NCBI RefSeq assembly: GCF_001548475.1
Contig: NZ_LRUJ01000004.1
Coordinates: forward strand, 62,001-126,000
Source of the DNA: Bordetella hinzii LMG 13501
GTDB lineage: Bacteria > Pseudomonadota > Gammaproteobacteria > Burkholderiales > Burkholderiaceae_B
Length of the DNA stretch: 64,000 nucleotides
Direction: 5' to 3'
Shown here: positions 52,923 to 60,999 of the stretch, piece after piece
Layout: every line of letters starts with the position of its first letter
How positions within the stretch are numbered: position 1 is the first letter of the stretch
Program-made: the position numbers and the translations under genes
The notes under the pieces: model-generated
What the model saw: only the letters and a program-made list of their open reading frames with translations
The model's database searches: none
What the model was told of the DNA's origin: nothing

Positions 52923-52963
52923 CCCGGCGGGGCCGGGCCGCGCGGCGGGCGCGGGCCCGCCGC
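52923..52963 (-). terminator. Hairpins after the MFS transporter gene
   Basis: Two GC-rich stems follow the MFS stop on the minus strand: GCGGCGGGC with GCCCGCCGC (52942-52963, 9 bp) and CCCGGC with GCCGGG (52923-52937, 6 bp). On the minus strand a T-rich stretch follows the second. This is a plausible intrinsic terminator separating the MFS gene from the nitrilase operon. Confidence 0.5.
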
Positions 52964-52968
52964 CAGCG

Positions 52969-54624
52969 TCAGTGCCGGATGTCTTCGTCGATGGCCACGG
53001 CCCGCGTGTTGGGCAGCAGGATGCAGCCCAGGATGCCGACCACGGCGGTCACCACGACCGGATACATCAGGCCGCCGAACACATTGCCGCTGGCCTGGGC
53101 CAGATAGGTGGCGGTAAAGGGCACGATGCCGCCGAAGATGCCCGCCCCGATGTGATACGGAAAGGACAGCGCCGTATAGCGGATGCGCGGCGGGAAGAGT
53201 TCCACCAGATAGGACGCCACCGGGCCGTAGACCATGGCCACGACGGCGGTCATCAGGATCAGGATGGCGACGATGGCCAGGCGGTTGACGCGCGCCGGAT
53301 CGGCGGCCTTGGGATAGCCCGCCTCGGCCAGGGCCTTGCCATAGGCCGCGGCGTCAAAGCCCGGCACCGTCGCGCCGCCCACCGACATGGCGATGGCCTG
53401 GCCCGGCAAGGCCGGCACGTACTCGAAATTGATGCCGCGCGACACGAGGAATTTCTTGGCCTGGACGCAAGCCTTTTTATGATCGGCGTGCGAGCTGACC
53501 AGCGCGGCCTGCAGGCCGAAGTCGCAGGCGCCATCACGGGTGTCGGCATGGATGCGCACCGGCGTGCTGCGCACGGCCTCGGCCAGCGCCGGATTGCCGG
53601 CCTGCAGCAAGGCCGAAAACATGGGGTTGTAGCCCACGGCCGCCGCGAACAGGCCCGCCATCATCAGCCATTTGCGGCCGATGCGGTCGGACAGCCAGCC
53701 AAAGAAGATAAAGGTGGGCGCGCCGATGGCAAAGCCGATGATCAAGAGCAGGTTGACCTGCTGCTGGCTCATCTGCACGGCCTGCTGCAGGAAGATCATC
53801 ACGTAGAACTGGCCCGTGAAATAGGTCGCGCCCTGGCCGGCGGTCACCCCCACCAGCGCGATCAGCACCAGACGAAGGTTGGCCCATTGCCCGAAGGTCT
53901 CCTTGACCGGATTGCGCGACAGGCGGTTCTGCTGCTTCATGCGGGCGAAGACGGGCGACTCATGCAGCTTCGCGCGGACATAGACCGAGACGGCCAGCAT
54001 CACGATGGACAGCAAAAAGGGCACGCGCCAACCCCACTGGCGGAAGTCGTCCGCGCTCATGCTGGCCTGGGTGGCGACGATGACCAGCAACGAGAGAATC
54101 AGGCCGGCCGAAGACGTGATCTGGATCCAGCCGGTGAGCAGGCCGCGGCGCCTGGGCTCGCAATGCTCGGCGACATAGATCACCGCGCCGCCGTATTCGC
54201 CGCCCACGGCCAGGCCCTGGATGACGCGCAGCGTCAGCAGCAGGATCCACGACAGGTGGCCGGCGCTTTCATAGCTGGGCAGGCAGCCGATCAGGACGGT
54301 CGCGCCCCCCATCATGACCACGGTGACCAGAAAGGTGTACTTGCGGCCCAGGCGGTCGCCGAGATAGCCGAACAGCACCGCCCCCAGCGGCCGGATGACA
54401 AAGCCCACCGCCAGCGCGCCCAATGCGGCCAACAGGGAGACGGTGGGATTGTCCTGCGGAAAAAGCACCTGGCTCATGAAGACGGCCAGCGCGCCATAGA
54501 TGAAAAAGTCGTACCACTCGAACAACGTCCCGACCGTGGACGCCACGACCACCTGGCGCTCTTCCTTGCGGCTGAGCGTCAAAGACGGCATGGCGGCGCC
54601 GGCCGCGGTATTTAACGTACCCAT
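52969..54624 (-). CDS. MFS transporter, metabolite:H+ symporter (MHS) family
   Basis: A 551-residue inner-membrane carrier. Family motifs: GTLFEWYDFFIYGALAVFMS in helix 1, GYLGDRLGRKYTFL (the G-D-R-x-G-R-K loop) and GEYGGAVIYVAEHCEPRRRG. It is about 100 residues longer than usual MHS members because of an insertion at roughly 340-440 (from LLQAGNPALAEAVRS to AADPARVNRL), predicted outside the membrane and containing two cysteines. A GTG at 54627 immediately precedes the ATG at 54624; the ATG has better ribosome-binding spacing. Organic acid import is likely; maleate is a guess from context. Confidence 0.85.
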   Translation of the reverse strand: MGTLNTAAGAAMPSLTLSRKEERQVVVASTVGTLFEWYDFFIYGALAVFMSQVLFPQDNPTVSLLAALGALAVGFVIRPLGAVLFGYLGDRLGRKYTFLVTVVMMGGATVLIGCLPSYESAGHLSWILLLTLRVIQGLAVGGEYGGAVIYVAEHCEPRRRGLLTGWIQITSSAGLILSLLVIVATQASMSADDFRQWGWRVPFLLSIVMLAVSVYVRAKLHESPVFARMKQQNRLSRNPVKETFGQWANLRLVLIALVGVTAGQGATYFTGQFYVMIFLQQAVQMSQQQVNLLLIIGFAIGAPTFIFFGWLSDRIGRKWLMMAGLFAAAVGYNPMFSALLQAGNPALAEAVRSTPVRIHADTRDGACDFGLQAALVSSHADHKKACVQAKKFLVSRGINFEYVPALPGQAIAMSVGGATVPGFDAAAYGKALAEAGYPKAADPARVNRLAIVAILILMTAVVAMVYGPVASYLVELFPPRIRYTALSFPYHIGAGIFGGIVPFTATYLAQASGNVFGGLMYPVVVTAVVGILGCILLPNTRAVAIDEDIRH

Positions 54625-54695
54625 CACGTAACCCCGATGATTAATATTTTGGTCTTATCAAAAGACACATACATTATCAAATCAATGAGGGGACG

Positions 54696-54736
54696 TAAAA
54701 AATCGGGGAAAACCATTAGTCATGGTCGTCCCCGAT
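54696..54736 (-). terminator. Rho-independent terminator after the FAD monooxygenase
   Basis: ATCGGGGA (54702-54709) pairs with TCCCCGAT (54729-54736). Inside, ACCAT (54712-54716) pairs with ATGGT (54722-54726). Read on the minus strand the stem is followed by six T residues, a complete intrinsic terminator 36 bases after the monooxygenase stop. Confidence 0.8.
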
Positions 54737-54772
54737 GGCGATGTGTCAGGTGTCGGACGCCGCCGGCGCCGG

Positions 54773-55969
54773 CTAGATCTCCACCGCGTCCACGTCGTAG
54801 CTGAACAGCCACTCATAACGCTCGCGCACGCGGGCCTCGTTCCATTCGCGGTCCACATATTGCGCCGCGCCCTCCGCATGCGCGAGCGCGGGGTTATGAA
54901 AGCGCCGGGCATTGTCGGCCGAGCCGCGCACGACCCTGGCCGTGCGTTCGACGCGCGCGGCCTCATAGCGCCTGAAAGCTTCTTCGACGGGATGGGCCTC
55001 CAGGGCGCGCGCCAGCACATAGCCGTCCTCGATGGCCATGGCCGCGCCGGAGGCCAGCATGGGCAGGGTGGGATGGCAGGCATCGCCCAGCAGCGTGGCC
55101 CGGCCCTTGGACCAGGTCCGCAGGGGCTCGCGCAGCATCAAGGCCCATTTGAAGGGTTCATCGAGCGCCTGGATCAGGGTCTGCACATCCTCGTGCCAGC
55201 CCGTGAAGTCGCGCGCGCATTCTTCGACCGAGCCGCGCTCGGTCCAGGATTCGACTTGCCAGTCATCGCGCTCCAGGATGCCGACGAAATTGACCAGCGC
55301 GCCCTGGCGCAGGGGGTAGTGGATGACATGCGCGCCCGGTCCCACCCAGTTGAAGGCATAGGGCTGGCGCAGGCGCTCGGGCAGCTTGGCGGCGGGGATC
55401 ACGCCGCGCCAGGCCACCGTGCCCGAGAAGACCGGCGCGTCGGCGCCGGCCAGCGCGGCGCGGATACGCGAATGCACGCCGTCGGCGCCGATCAGCGCGG
55501 CGCCCGCGATGCGCTCGCCGCCAGCCAGCAGCACGCTCACACCCGCGCCATCCTGCTCGAAACCCTCGACCCGGCATCCCAGGCGGATCGCGTCCGGATC
55601 GTTGGCCAGCACCGCTTCGGCGAGGATGCGATGCAGGTCGGCGCGATAGATGGTCAGGTAGGGATAGCCGTAGCGCGCGACGGATTCGCCGCCCAGATCG
55701 AACAGCGTCCAGGTCTGGCCGGTGGACCACAGCCGGATGCGCTTGCCGTCGGTGGGACGCGCCACGCGGCCCAGGGCTTCGCCCAGCCCCAGCTGGTAGA
55801 GCGCCCGGTTGGCATTGGCGCTGAGCTGGATGCCGGCGCCGACCTCTTTGAGGACCGGCGATTGCTCCAGCACCAATACCCGCATGCCGCGCCGCTGCAA
55901 GGCCAGCGCCGCCGTCAGGCCGCCGAGCCCGGCGCCGGCGATGAGGAAAGTGGGCTGTGAAGTTGTCAT
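54773..55969 (-). CDS. FAD-dependent monooxygenase (salicylate/6-hydroxynicotinate hydroxylase-like)
   Basis: A 398-residue class A flavoprotein hydroxylase using NAD(P)H and O2. The FAD motif is LIAGAGLGGLTAALALQRRG with E in VLEQSPVLKEVGAGIQLSAN. The D-G motif is IGADGVHSRIRAAL, and the second FAD motif is ATLLGDACHPTLPMLASGA. The sequence patterns resemble salicylate hydroxylase and 6-hydroxynicotinate 3-monooxygenase. The start at 55969 follows the Bug receptor stop by 20 bases, and a strong terminator follows. No ring-cleavage gene adjoins it. Confidence 0.87.
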   Translation of the reverse strand: MTTSQPTFLIAGAGLGGLTAALALQRRGMRVLVLEQSPVLKEVGAGIQLSANANRALYQLGLGEALGRVARPTDGKRIRLWSTGQTWTLFDLGGESVARYGYPYLTIYRADLHRILAEAVLANDPDAIRLGCRVEGFEQDGAGVSVLLAGGERIAGAALIGADGVHSRIRAALAGADAPVFSGTVAWRGVIPAAKLPERLRQPYAFNWVGPGAHVIHYPLRQGALVNFVGILERDDWQVESWTERGSVEECARDFTGWHEDVQTLIQALDEPFKWALMLREPLRTWSKGRATLLGDACHPTLPMLASGAAMAIEDGYVLARALEAHPVEEAFRRYEAARVERTARVVRGSADNARRFHNPALAHAEGAAQYVDREWNEARVRERYEWLFSYDVDAVEI

Positions 55970-55989
55970 TGCAATGTGCTTCTTGAGGT

Positions 55990-56979
55990 TTAGTCCGGCT
56001 TGATGCCGGCCTGTTTGACGATTTGCGTCCATTTGTCGAGATCGACGCGGATGGCGCGGCCGAATTCCTCGGGGGTGTCGCCCACGGCCTCCAGGCCCAG
56101 GTCGCCCAGCTGCTGCTTGACGACCGGGTCCTGCGCGGCCGCGGCCAGGGCCTCGGTCAGGCGCTTGACGGCCGCCTCGGGCGTGCCGGCCGGCGCCATC
56201 AGGCCGAACCACGAATAGGCCTCGAAAGGCTTGCCCAGCACTTCGGCCACCGTCGGCACATCGGGCAGGCGCGAATAGCGTTGGGCGCCCGTCACCGCGT
56301 AGGCGCGCAGCTTGCCGGCCGTCACCTGCGGGTAGAGCAGGCTGACCGTATCGAACAGGAGATCGACCTGGCCGCCCAGCACGTCGCTCAAGGCCGGCGC
56401 GCCGCCCCGATAGGGCACGTGCAGGATGTCGACGCCGGCGCTGCGGTCAAAGAGCTCGGCGGTCAGGTGGCCCACCGAGCCGGTCCCGGCCGATGCCACG
56501 GTCAGCTTCTTCTTGCCCGCTAGGTCGATGAGCGAGGCCAGGTCCCGCGCCTGCAGCTCCGGGCGGCTCACGAGGATGAGCGGCCCGCGCACCGCCATGC
56601 CAATGGGCGTGAAGGACTTCACCGGGTCATAGTCCAGGTGCGGATAGAGCGCCGGCGCGACGACCATGCTGCTGGTGCCGCCCCACAGCAAGGTATAGCC
56701 GTCGGCGGCTTCGCGCTTGACCGAGGACGTGCCCACCGAGCCGCCCGCGCCCGAGCGGTTCTCGACGATGACCGGCTGGCCCAGCTTCTCCGCCATCACC
56801 TTGCTGAACAGCCGGGCGCTGGTGTCGGTCGGCCCGCCCGGCGGGAAGGGCACGACGAGGCGCACGGGTTTTTCGGGAAAGCCGGCGGCATGGGCCGGCA
56901 TCGTGGCAACAGCGGCCAGGGCCAGGCAGGCGCCGCCCAACAGTCGCGCGCCCGCTTGGCGCAATGAAGAACCGAACAC
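55990..56979 (-). CDS. Bug-family periplasmic receptor (TctC type)
   Basis: A 329-residue exported solute-binding protein. The start is a GTG at 56979, six bases after AGGAG, giving a signal peptide that ends MPAHAAGFP; longer ATG starts lack a ribosome-binding site and displace the signal. Family motifs: LVVPFPPGGPTDTSARLFSK, VIVENRSGAGGSVGTSSVKR and VPYRGGAPALSDVLGGQVDL. It is cotranscribed with the FAD monooxygenase, so the ligand is probably the hydroxylase substrate, an aromatic or heteroaromatic acid. Confidence 0.9.
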   Translation of the reverse strand: MFGSSLRQAGARLLGGACLALAAVATMPAHAAGFPEKPVRLVVPFPPGGPTDTSARLFSKVMAEKLGQPVIVENRSGAGGSVGTSSVKREAADGYTLLWGGTSSMVVAPALYPHLDYDPVKSFTPIGMAVRGPLILVSRPELQARDLASLIDLAGKKKLTVASAGTGSVGHLTAELFDRSAGVDILHVPYRGGAPALSDVLGGQVDLLFDTVSLLYPQVTAGKLRAYAVTGAQRYSRLPDVPTVAEVLGKPFEAYSWFGLMAPAGTPEAAVKRLTEALAAAAQDPVVKQQLGDLGLEAVGDTPEEFGRAIRVDLDKWTQIVKQAGIKPD

Positions 56980-57065
56980 AAGTCTCTCCTGAGAAGGGTA
57001 GCGCTCTCTAATGGCGGGCTCTCGGGTGAAAGCCAGGGCGCTTGCAGGCATTGCACCGCAAAGCA

Positions 57066-57118
57066 ATAAACAAGTAAAACTATGATGTTTTGTCAATTAA
57101 CAAACATTGCTTGTTTAT
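57066..57118. promoter_or_regulatory. Inverted repeat between Bug and LysR genes, possible LysR site
   Basis: ATAAACAAG (57066-57074) and CTTGTTTAT (57110-57118) are exact complements in the AT-rich divergent promoter region, centres 44 bases apart. This could mark paired regulator contacts. Confidence 0.4.
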
Positions 57119-57128
57119 CCGGCAACCC

Positions 57129-58016
57129 ATGAACTTCTCTTTCCGCCAGCTCCGCGCCTTTCTCGCGGTCGCCGAGACCGCGAGCTTCACCAAGGCCGCC
57201 GCGCAGCTGCACGTCACCCAGGCGGGCCTGAGCGCCATGATCCGCGAACTCGAACAGTCCCTGGACTGCCGCCTGTTCGAGCGCAGCACGCGCTCGGTCT
57301 CGCTCACCGCCGCCGGCCGCGACCTGCTGCCCACGGTGCGCAAGACGGTCGCCGACCTGTCCGGCGCCATCCAGGACGTCTCGGCGCGCAACGCCGGCCA
57401 GGAGCAGGTCCTGCGCCTGGGCGTAACGCCGCTGATCGCCAGCAGCATCCTGCCGCAGGTCTTGCAGGCCTTCGCCTTGCGGCATCCCGATTGGCGCGCC
57501 GAGGTGGCCGACCTGGACCGCGGCCTGATCGAACAAGGGGTGGAGAACGGCGCGCTGGACGCGGGTTTCGGGGCTTTCTTCCAGAAATCGGCGGGCATAC
57601 GCCGGCGCCAGCTGTTTCCGGCCGAGCTCATGCTGGCCCAGCCGCCCGATGCGCCCAGGCGCAAGGCCGCCCTGGCCTGGAACCGGATAGACCCGGAAAA
57701 GCTGATCTCTCTGCCGGCCGGCAACGCCATCCAGCAAAGAGTGGACAGGCTGCTGCCCCCCGCGCCGCGCCGGCGCGGCACGTACAGCCATCTGGAGACG
57801 GTGCTGGCCATGGTCGAGGCCGGCCTGGGCGAGGCTGTCGTGCCCTCGTTCTCGGCGGTGGCGGGCAGGCGCTGGCGGGTCCGGCTGCAGGCCCTCGCGC
57901 CGCGGGTCGCGGTGGATTACTTCGTCATCAGCCGCAGCGGCAGGCCGCTCAATGCCGCCCTGGAAGGATTCTCCCAGTGCCTGCGCCAAGCCGCGCAGGG
58001 CGTGCCGCCGTCCTGA
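57129..58016 (+). CDS. LysR-family transcriptional regulator
   Basis: A 295-residue regulator. The N-terminal winged helix is FRQLRAFLAVAETASFTKAA then VTQAGLSAMIRELEQSL; an effector-binding domain follows from about residue 90. The ATG at 57129 is chosen because it gives the standard LysR N-terminus; an ATG at 57090 would add 13 residues. Divergent from the Bug/monooxygenase operon, which it probably activates. Confidence 0.9.
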   Translation: MNFSFRQLRAFLAVAETASFTKAAAQLHVTQAGLSAMIRELEQSLDCRLFERSTRSVSLTAAGRDLLPTVRKTVADLSGAIQDVSARNAGQEQVLRLGVTPLIASSILPQVLQAFALRHPDWRAEVADLDRGLIEQGVENGALDAGFGAFFQKSAGIRRRQLFPAELMLAQPPDAPRRKAALAWNRIDPEKLISLPAGNAIQQRVDRLLPPAPRRRGTYSHLETVLAMVEAGLGEAVVPSFSAVAGRRWRVRLQALAPRVAVDYFVISRSGRPLNAALEGFSQCLRQAAQGVPPS

Positions 58017-58023
58017 GCCGGCG

Positions 58024-58836
58024 TCAGGAAGCCTGGTCGTTGCGGCCCTGCATGGGGAAGCGCTTGCGGAACATGGGCGAGGCCAGGCTCGCCAGGGCCA
58101 GTTCCTCGGCCGCCGCCAGCAGCTCGGGGCCCAGCGCCCGCATGCGCGCTTCGGTCAGGCGCATGGCCGGCCCGGCGATACTCAGGACGCCGATGGCCGG
58201 CTCCGGCTGGCGCTGAACGGGCGCGGCCATGGCTGTCATGCCCGGCGCGAAGACCTCGTTGATCATGGCATAGCCGCGCTGGCGGCCGGCATGCAGGATA
58301 TCGATCAGCTGGGCGATGGTGGTGGGCGCATTGGGCCCGTACTCCTCGGGCGAGCCGAAGCCTTGCCGCGCGACCAGGTCCAGTGCCTGTTCGTCCGTCA
58401 TGGTCAGCATCCAGGCGTGGCCGGACGCGCTGCAGGACAGGCGCGCCTCGGCGCCGATGTCCGGGTCATAGCGCAGGCCATGGCGCGCCCCTTGCGCCTT
58501 GGCCACCCAGGTCAGCCTGTCGTCGTCGACAATGGCCAGGCGGACCAATTCGCCCGAAATCTCGGCCAGCCGCTCGATCAGCGGCTGCGCGATATCGACG
58601 ATGCCCGTGGCCGCGAGATAGCTCAGGCCGATGGACGCCACGCGCGCGGTCAAGGCGTAGGCGCCATGGTCGCGCACCTGGCGCACATAGCCGCAGCGGC
58701 ACAGCTCCGTAACCACGCGGTGCGCCGCGCTTTGGGGCAGATCCAGGCGCTCGGCGATGGCGCCCAGGGGCTCGCCTTCCGGCTTGTCCGAAAGGTATTC
58801 CATCACGGCGAGGGCGCGTTCAAGTACTCCAGCCAT
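58024..58836 (-). CDS. IclR-family transcriptional regulator of the TRAP/dehydroquinase operon
   Basis: A 270-residue regulator. The winged helix reads VLERALAVMEYLSDKPEGEP and LDLPQSAAHRVVTELCRCGY; the effector domain has LSCSASGHAWMLTMTDEQAL and YAMINEVFAPGMTAMAAPVQ. An ATG at 58836 gives the usual N-terminus; an upstream ATG (58917) would run through the operator repeats. Divergent from the TRAP transporter with two tandem TGGAAT-N3-ATTCCA sites between. Confidence 0.9.
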   Translation of the reverse strand: MAGVLERALAVMEYLSDKPEGEPLGAIAERLDLPQSAAHRVVTELCRCGYVRQVRDHGAYALTARVASIGLSYLAATGIVDIAQPLIERLAEISGELVRLAIVDDDRLTWVAKAQGARHGLRYDPDIGAEARLSCSASGHAWMLTMTDEQALDLVARQGFGSPEEYGPNAPTTIAQLIDILHAGRQRGYAMINEVFAPGMTAMAAPVQRQPEPAIGVLSIAGPAMRLTEARMRALGPELLAAAEELALASLASPMFRKRFPMQGRNDQAS

Positions 58837-58878
58837 GTCGTTCCAGGTCGGTTGAGGTGGGATGGATGATAACCCTAA

Positions 58879-58911
58879 CTGGAATTTCATTCCAGGTGGA
58901 ATTACATTCCA
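58879..58911. promoter_or_regulatory. Tandem TGGAAT-N3-ATTCCA operators
   Basis: CTGGAATTTCATTCCAG (58879-58895) and TGGAATTACATTCCA (58897-58911) are two near-identical palindromes with centres 17 bases apart. They fill the interval between the IclR and TRAP genes and match the size and symmetry of IclR-dimer sites. Confidence 0.75.
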
Positions 58912-58939
58912 GTCCACAACACCACCGGGAGAGAGACAA

Positions 58940-59944
58940 ATGAACTACCGCATGATGGCGCTGGCCCTGGCCGCCGCCCTGGGCCTGGCCGGCGGCGCTG
59001 CCGCGCAGCAGATCCAGGAACGCACCATACGCTTCGGGCACCTGAACAACACCGATCACCCCGTGAGCGCCGGGGTGCAGAAGTTCGCCGAGCTGGTGGC
59101 GGCCAAGAGCGGCGGCAAGCTCAAGGTAAAGGAATTCCCTGCTTCTCAGCTGGGCAACGAGATGCAGCAGCAATCCGCCCTGCAGGGCGGTGTCCAGGAG
59201 ATGACAGCCCCGGCGACCACGTCGCTGGTGGGCATCGTCAAGGAGTTCGGGCTGGTGGACCTGCCCTTCTCGGTCACCGACTTCGGCCAGGCCGACGCCC
59301 TGCTCGACGGCCCGCTGGGCACGGCCCTGATCAACAAGCTGCCCGAAAAAGGCCTGGTGGCGCTGGGCTTCTGGGACCTGGGCTTTCGCAATGTCACCAA
59401 CTCCAAGCATCCCATCCGCAAGCCCGAGGACCTGGCCGGCCTGAAAATCCGCGTGATCCCCAATCCGGTGTTCCTGGAAACCTTCAAGGAATTCAAGGCC
59501 AACCCGGTGCCCATGCCCTTTGCCGAACTCTACGGCGCGCTGGAGTCGCGCGCGGTGGACGGCCAGGAAAATCCCTATTCGGTGATCCTGTCCAATAAGT
59601 TCTACGAAGTGCAGAAGTACGTGAGTTCGACCAACCACGTCTATGCGGCCAATATCGTGCTGGTGAGCAAGAAGTTCTGGGACAAGCTCTCGCCCGATGA
59701 ACAGCGCATCCTGTCGGAATCCGCCATCGAGGCCCGCGCCTATCAGCGCCAGGCCAGCCGGGCCGCCGCGCAGAAGGCGGTGGCCGAACTGCAGGCCAAG
59801 GGCATCGCATTCAACACCATCGAGCCGGCCGAGAAGGCCCGCATGCAGCAGATCGTCAAGCCCGTCGTGGCCAAACTGACCAGTGACTACGACCCTGCCA
59901 TCCTCAAGCTGTACAACGACGAACTCGCCCGCATCCGCAAGTAA
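58940..59944 (+). CDS. TRAP transporter solute-binding protein (DctP family)
   Basis: A 334-residue periplasmic receptor. The signal peptide ends GGAAAQQ; the mature protein opens RTIRFGHLNNTDHPVSAGVQ, and the family core includes GFWDLGFRNVTNSKHPIRKP and LKIRVIPNPVFLETFKEF with the conserved ligand-carboxylate Arg. GGAGAG precedes the ATG at 58940. First gene of an operon with an embedded type II dehydroquinase, so a hydroaromatic or sugar acid ligand is likely. Confidence 0.92.
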   Translation: MNYRMMALALAAALGLAGGAAAQQIQERTIRFGHLNNTDHPVSAGVQKFAELVAAKSGGKLKVKEFPASQLGNEMQQQSALQGGVQEMTAPATTSLVGIVKEFGLVDLPFSVTDFGQADALLDGPLGTALINKLPEKGLVALGFWDLGFRNVTNSKHPIRKPEDLAGLKIRVIPNPVFLETFKEFKANPVPMPFAELYGALESRAVDGQENPYSVILSNKFYEVQKYVSSTNHVYAANIVLVSKKFWDKLSPDEQRILSESAIEARAYQRQASRAAAQKAVAELQAKGIAFNTIEPAEKARMQQIVKPVVAKLTSDYDPAILKLYNDELARIRK

Positions 59945-59962
59945 ACCGGCTGGCCGACACCC

Positions 59963-60400
59963 ATGAAAATCCTCGTATTGCATGGCCCGAACCTGAACCT
60001 GTTCGGCCGCCGCGAACCGCATATCTATGGCAGCACCACGCTGGCCGAGATCAACCAGCGCCTGGCGGCGCTGGCCGCCGAGCTCGGCGTCGAGCTGGAC
60101 ACCCTGCAGTCCAACCATGAGGGCGACCTGATCGATTTCCTGCACCGCAACATCGACCTGGCGCAGGGCGCGCTGGTCAATCCGGCCGGGCTGACCCAGC
60201 ATGGCGTGCCGCTGCACGACGCCATCAAGGCCATGCCCTTTCCGACGCTGGAAGTCCATATGTCGAATATCGCGGCGCGCGAGCCCTGGCGGGCGCATTC
60301 CATCATTTCGCCCGCGGTCAGGGGGACGATACAGGGCCTGGGCCCGGTGTCCTACCTGATGGCCCTCAGAGGACTGGTCGAGCTGCTTCGGCCGGCCTGA
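59963..60400 (+). CDS. aroQ: Type II 3-dehydroquinate dehydratase
   Basis: A 145-residue dodecameric-type dehydratase interconverting 3-dehydroquinate and 3-dehydroshikimate. Motifs: ILVLHGPNLNLFGRREPHIYG (catalytic Arg and Tyr loop), QSNHEGDLIDFLH, and LEVHMSNIAAREPWRAHS (His/Arg). The substrate loop reads NPAGLTQHG where the family usually has N-P-x-x-x-T-H, a small departure. Placement between TRAP genes and beside pca genes favours a catabolic (quinate/shikimate) role over biosynthesis. Confidence 0.92.
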   Translation: MKILVLHGPNLNLFGRREPHIYGSTTLAEINQRLAALAAELGVELDTLQSNHEGDLIDFLHRNIDLAQGALVNPAGLTQHGVPLHDAIKAMPFPTLEVHMSNIAAREPWRAHSIISPAVRGTIQGLGPVSYLMALRGLVELLRPA

Positions 60401-60423
60401 GCCCCAACGACAAGGACAAGGCA

Positions 60424-60999
60424 ATGCAGATCGTGGACCGATGCATCGATTCCGTCTGCCGCATGCTGAACTTCGCCATCGCCGCCCTGCTCGCGGTGAT
60501 GGTGATACTCGTCTTCGGCAATGTGGTGGCGCGCTATGGCTTTAACTCCGGGATCACCATCTCGGAAGAACTTTCGCGCTGGATGTTCATCTGGATGACC
60601 TTCCTGGGCGCGGTGGTGGCGCTGCGCGAGCGCGGCCATCTCGGCATGGACATGTTTGTTTCCAGGCTGTCGCGGACAGGCAAGAAGTGCTGCCTCGTCC
60701 TGGGGCAGCTGCTGATGCTCTACATCGTCGGCCTGGTGCTCATCGGCAGCTGGGAGCAGGCGGTCATCAACGCCGATGTCAAGGCGCCGGTCAGCGGCGC
60801 GCCCATGGCCATCGTGTATGCCTCGGGAGTCGTGTTCGCGGTCCTGTCCGGGCTGATCCTGCTGGTCGACCTGTATCGCACCGTCACCGGCCGGCTGCGC
60901 GAGGACGACCTGATCATGATCCAGGAATCCGAAGACGCCGGGCAGCTCAGGCAGCTGCTGCAGGAGCATGGGCAGGCCGGCCAGGGAGGCAAGCCATGA
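60424..60999 (+). CDS. TRAP transporter small permease (DctQ family)
   Basis: A 191-residue protein with four membrane helices. The family motif is VVARYGFNSGITISEELSRW followed by MTFLGAVVALRERGHLGMD. The C-terminus extends about 25 residues past the last helix. Its stop overlaps the DctM start by 4 bases (60996-60999). Confidence 0.9.
   Translation: MQIVDRCIDSVCRMLNFAIAALLAVMVILVFGNVVARYGFNSGITISEELSRWMFIWMTFLGAVVALRERGHLGMDMFVSRLSRTGKKCCLVLGQLLMLYIVGLVLIGSWEQAVINADVKAPVSGAPMAIVYASGVVFAVLSGLILLVDLYRTVTGRLREDDLIMIQESEDAGQLRQLLQEHGQAGQGGKP

Noticed and set aside
50175-57129. A complete nicotinate (nic) degradation cluster
   Set aside because: Maleate isomerase and a 6-hydroxynicotinate-hydroxylase-like flavoprotein are present, but no NicX ring-cleavage dioxygenase, NicD hydrolase or NicF amidase genes are in the window.
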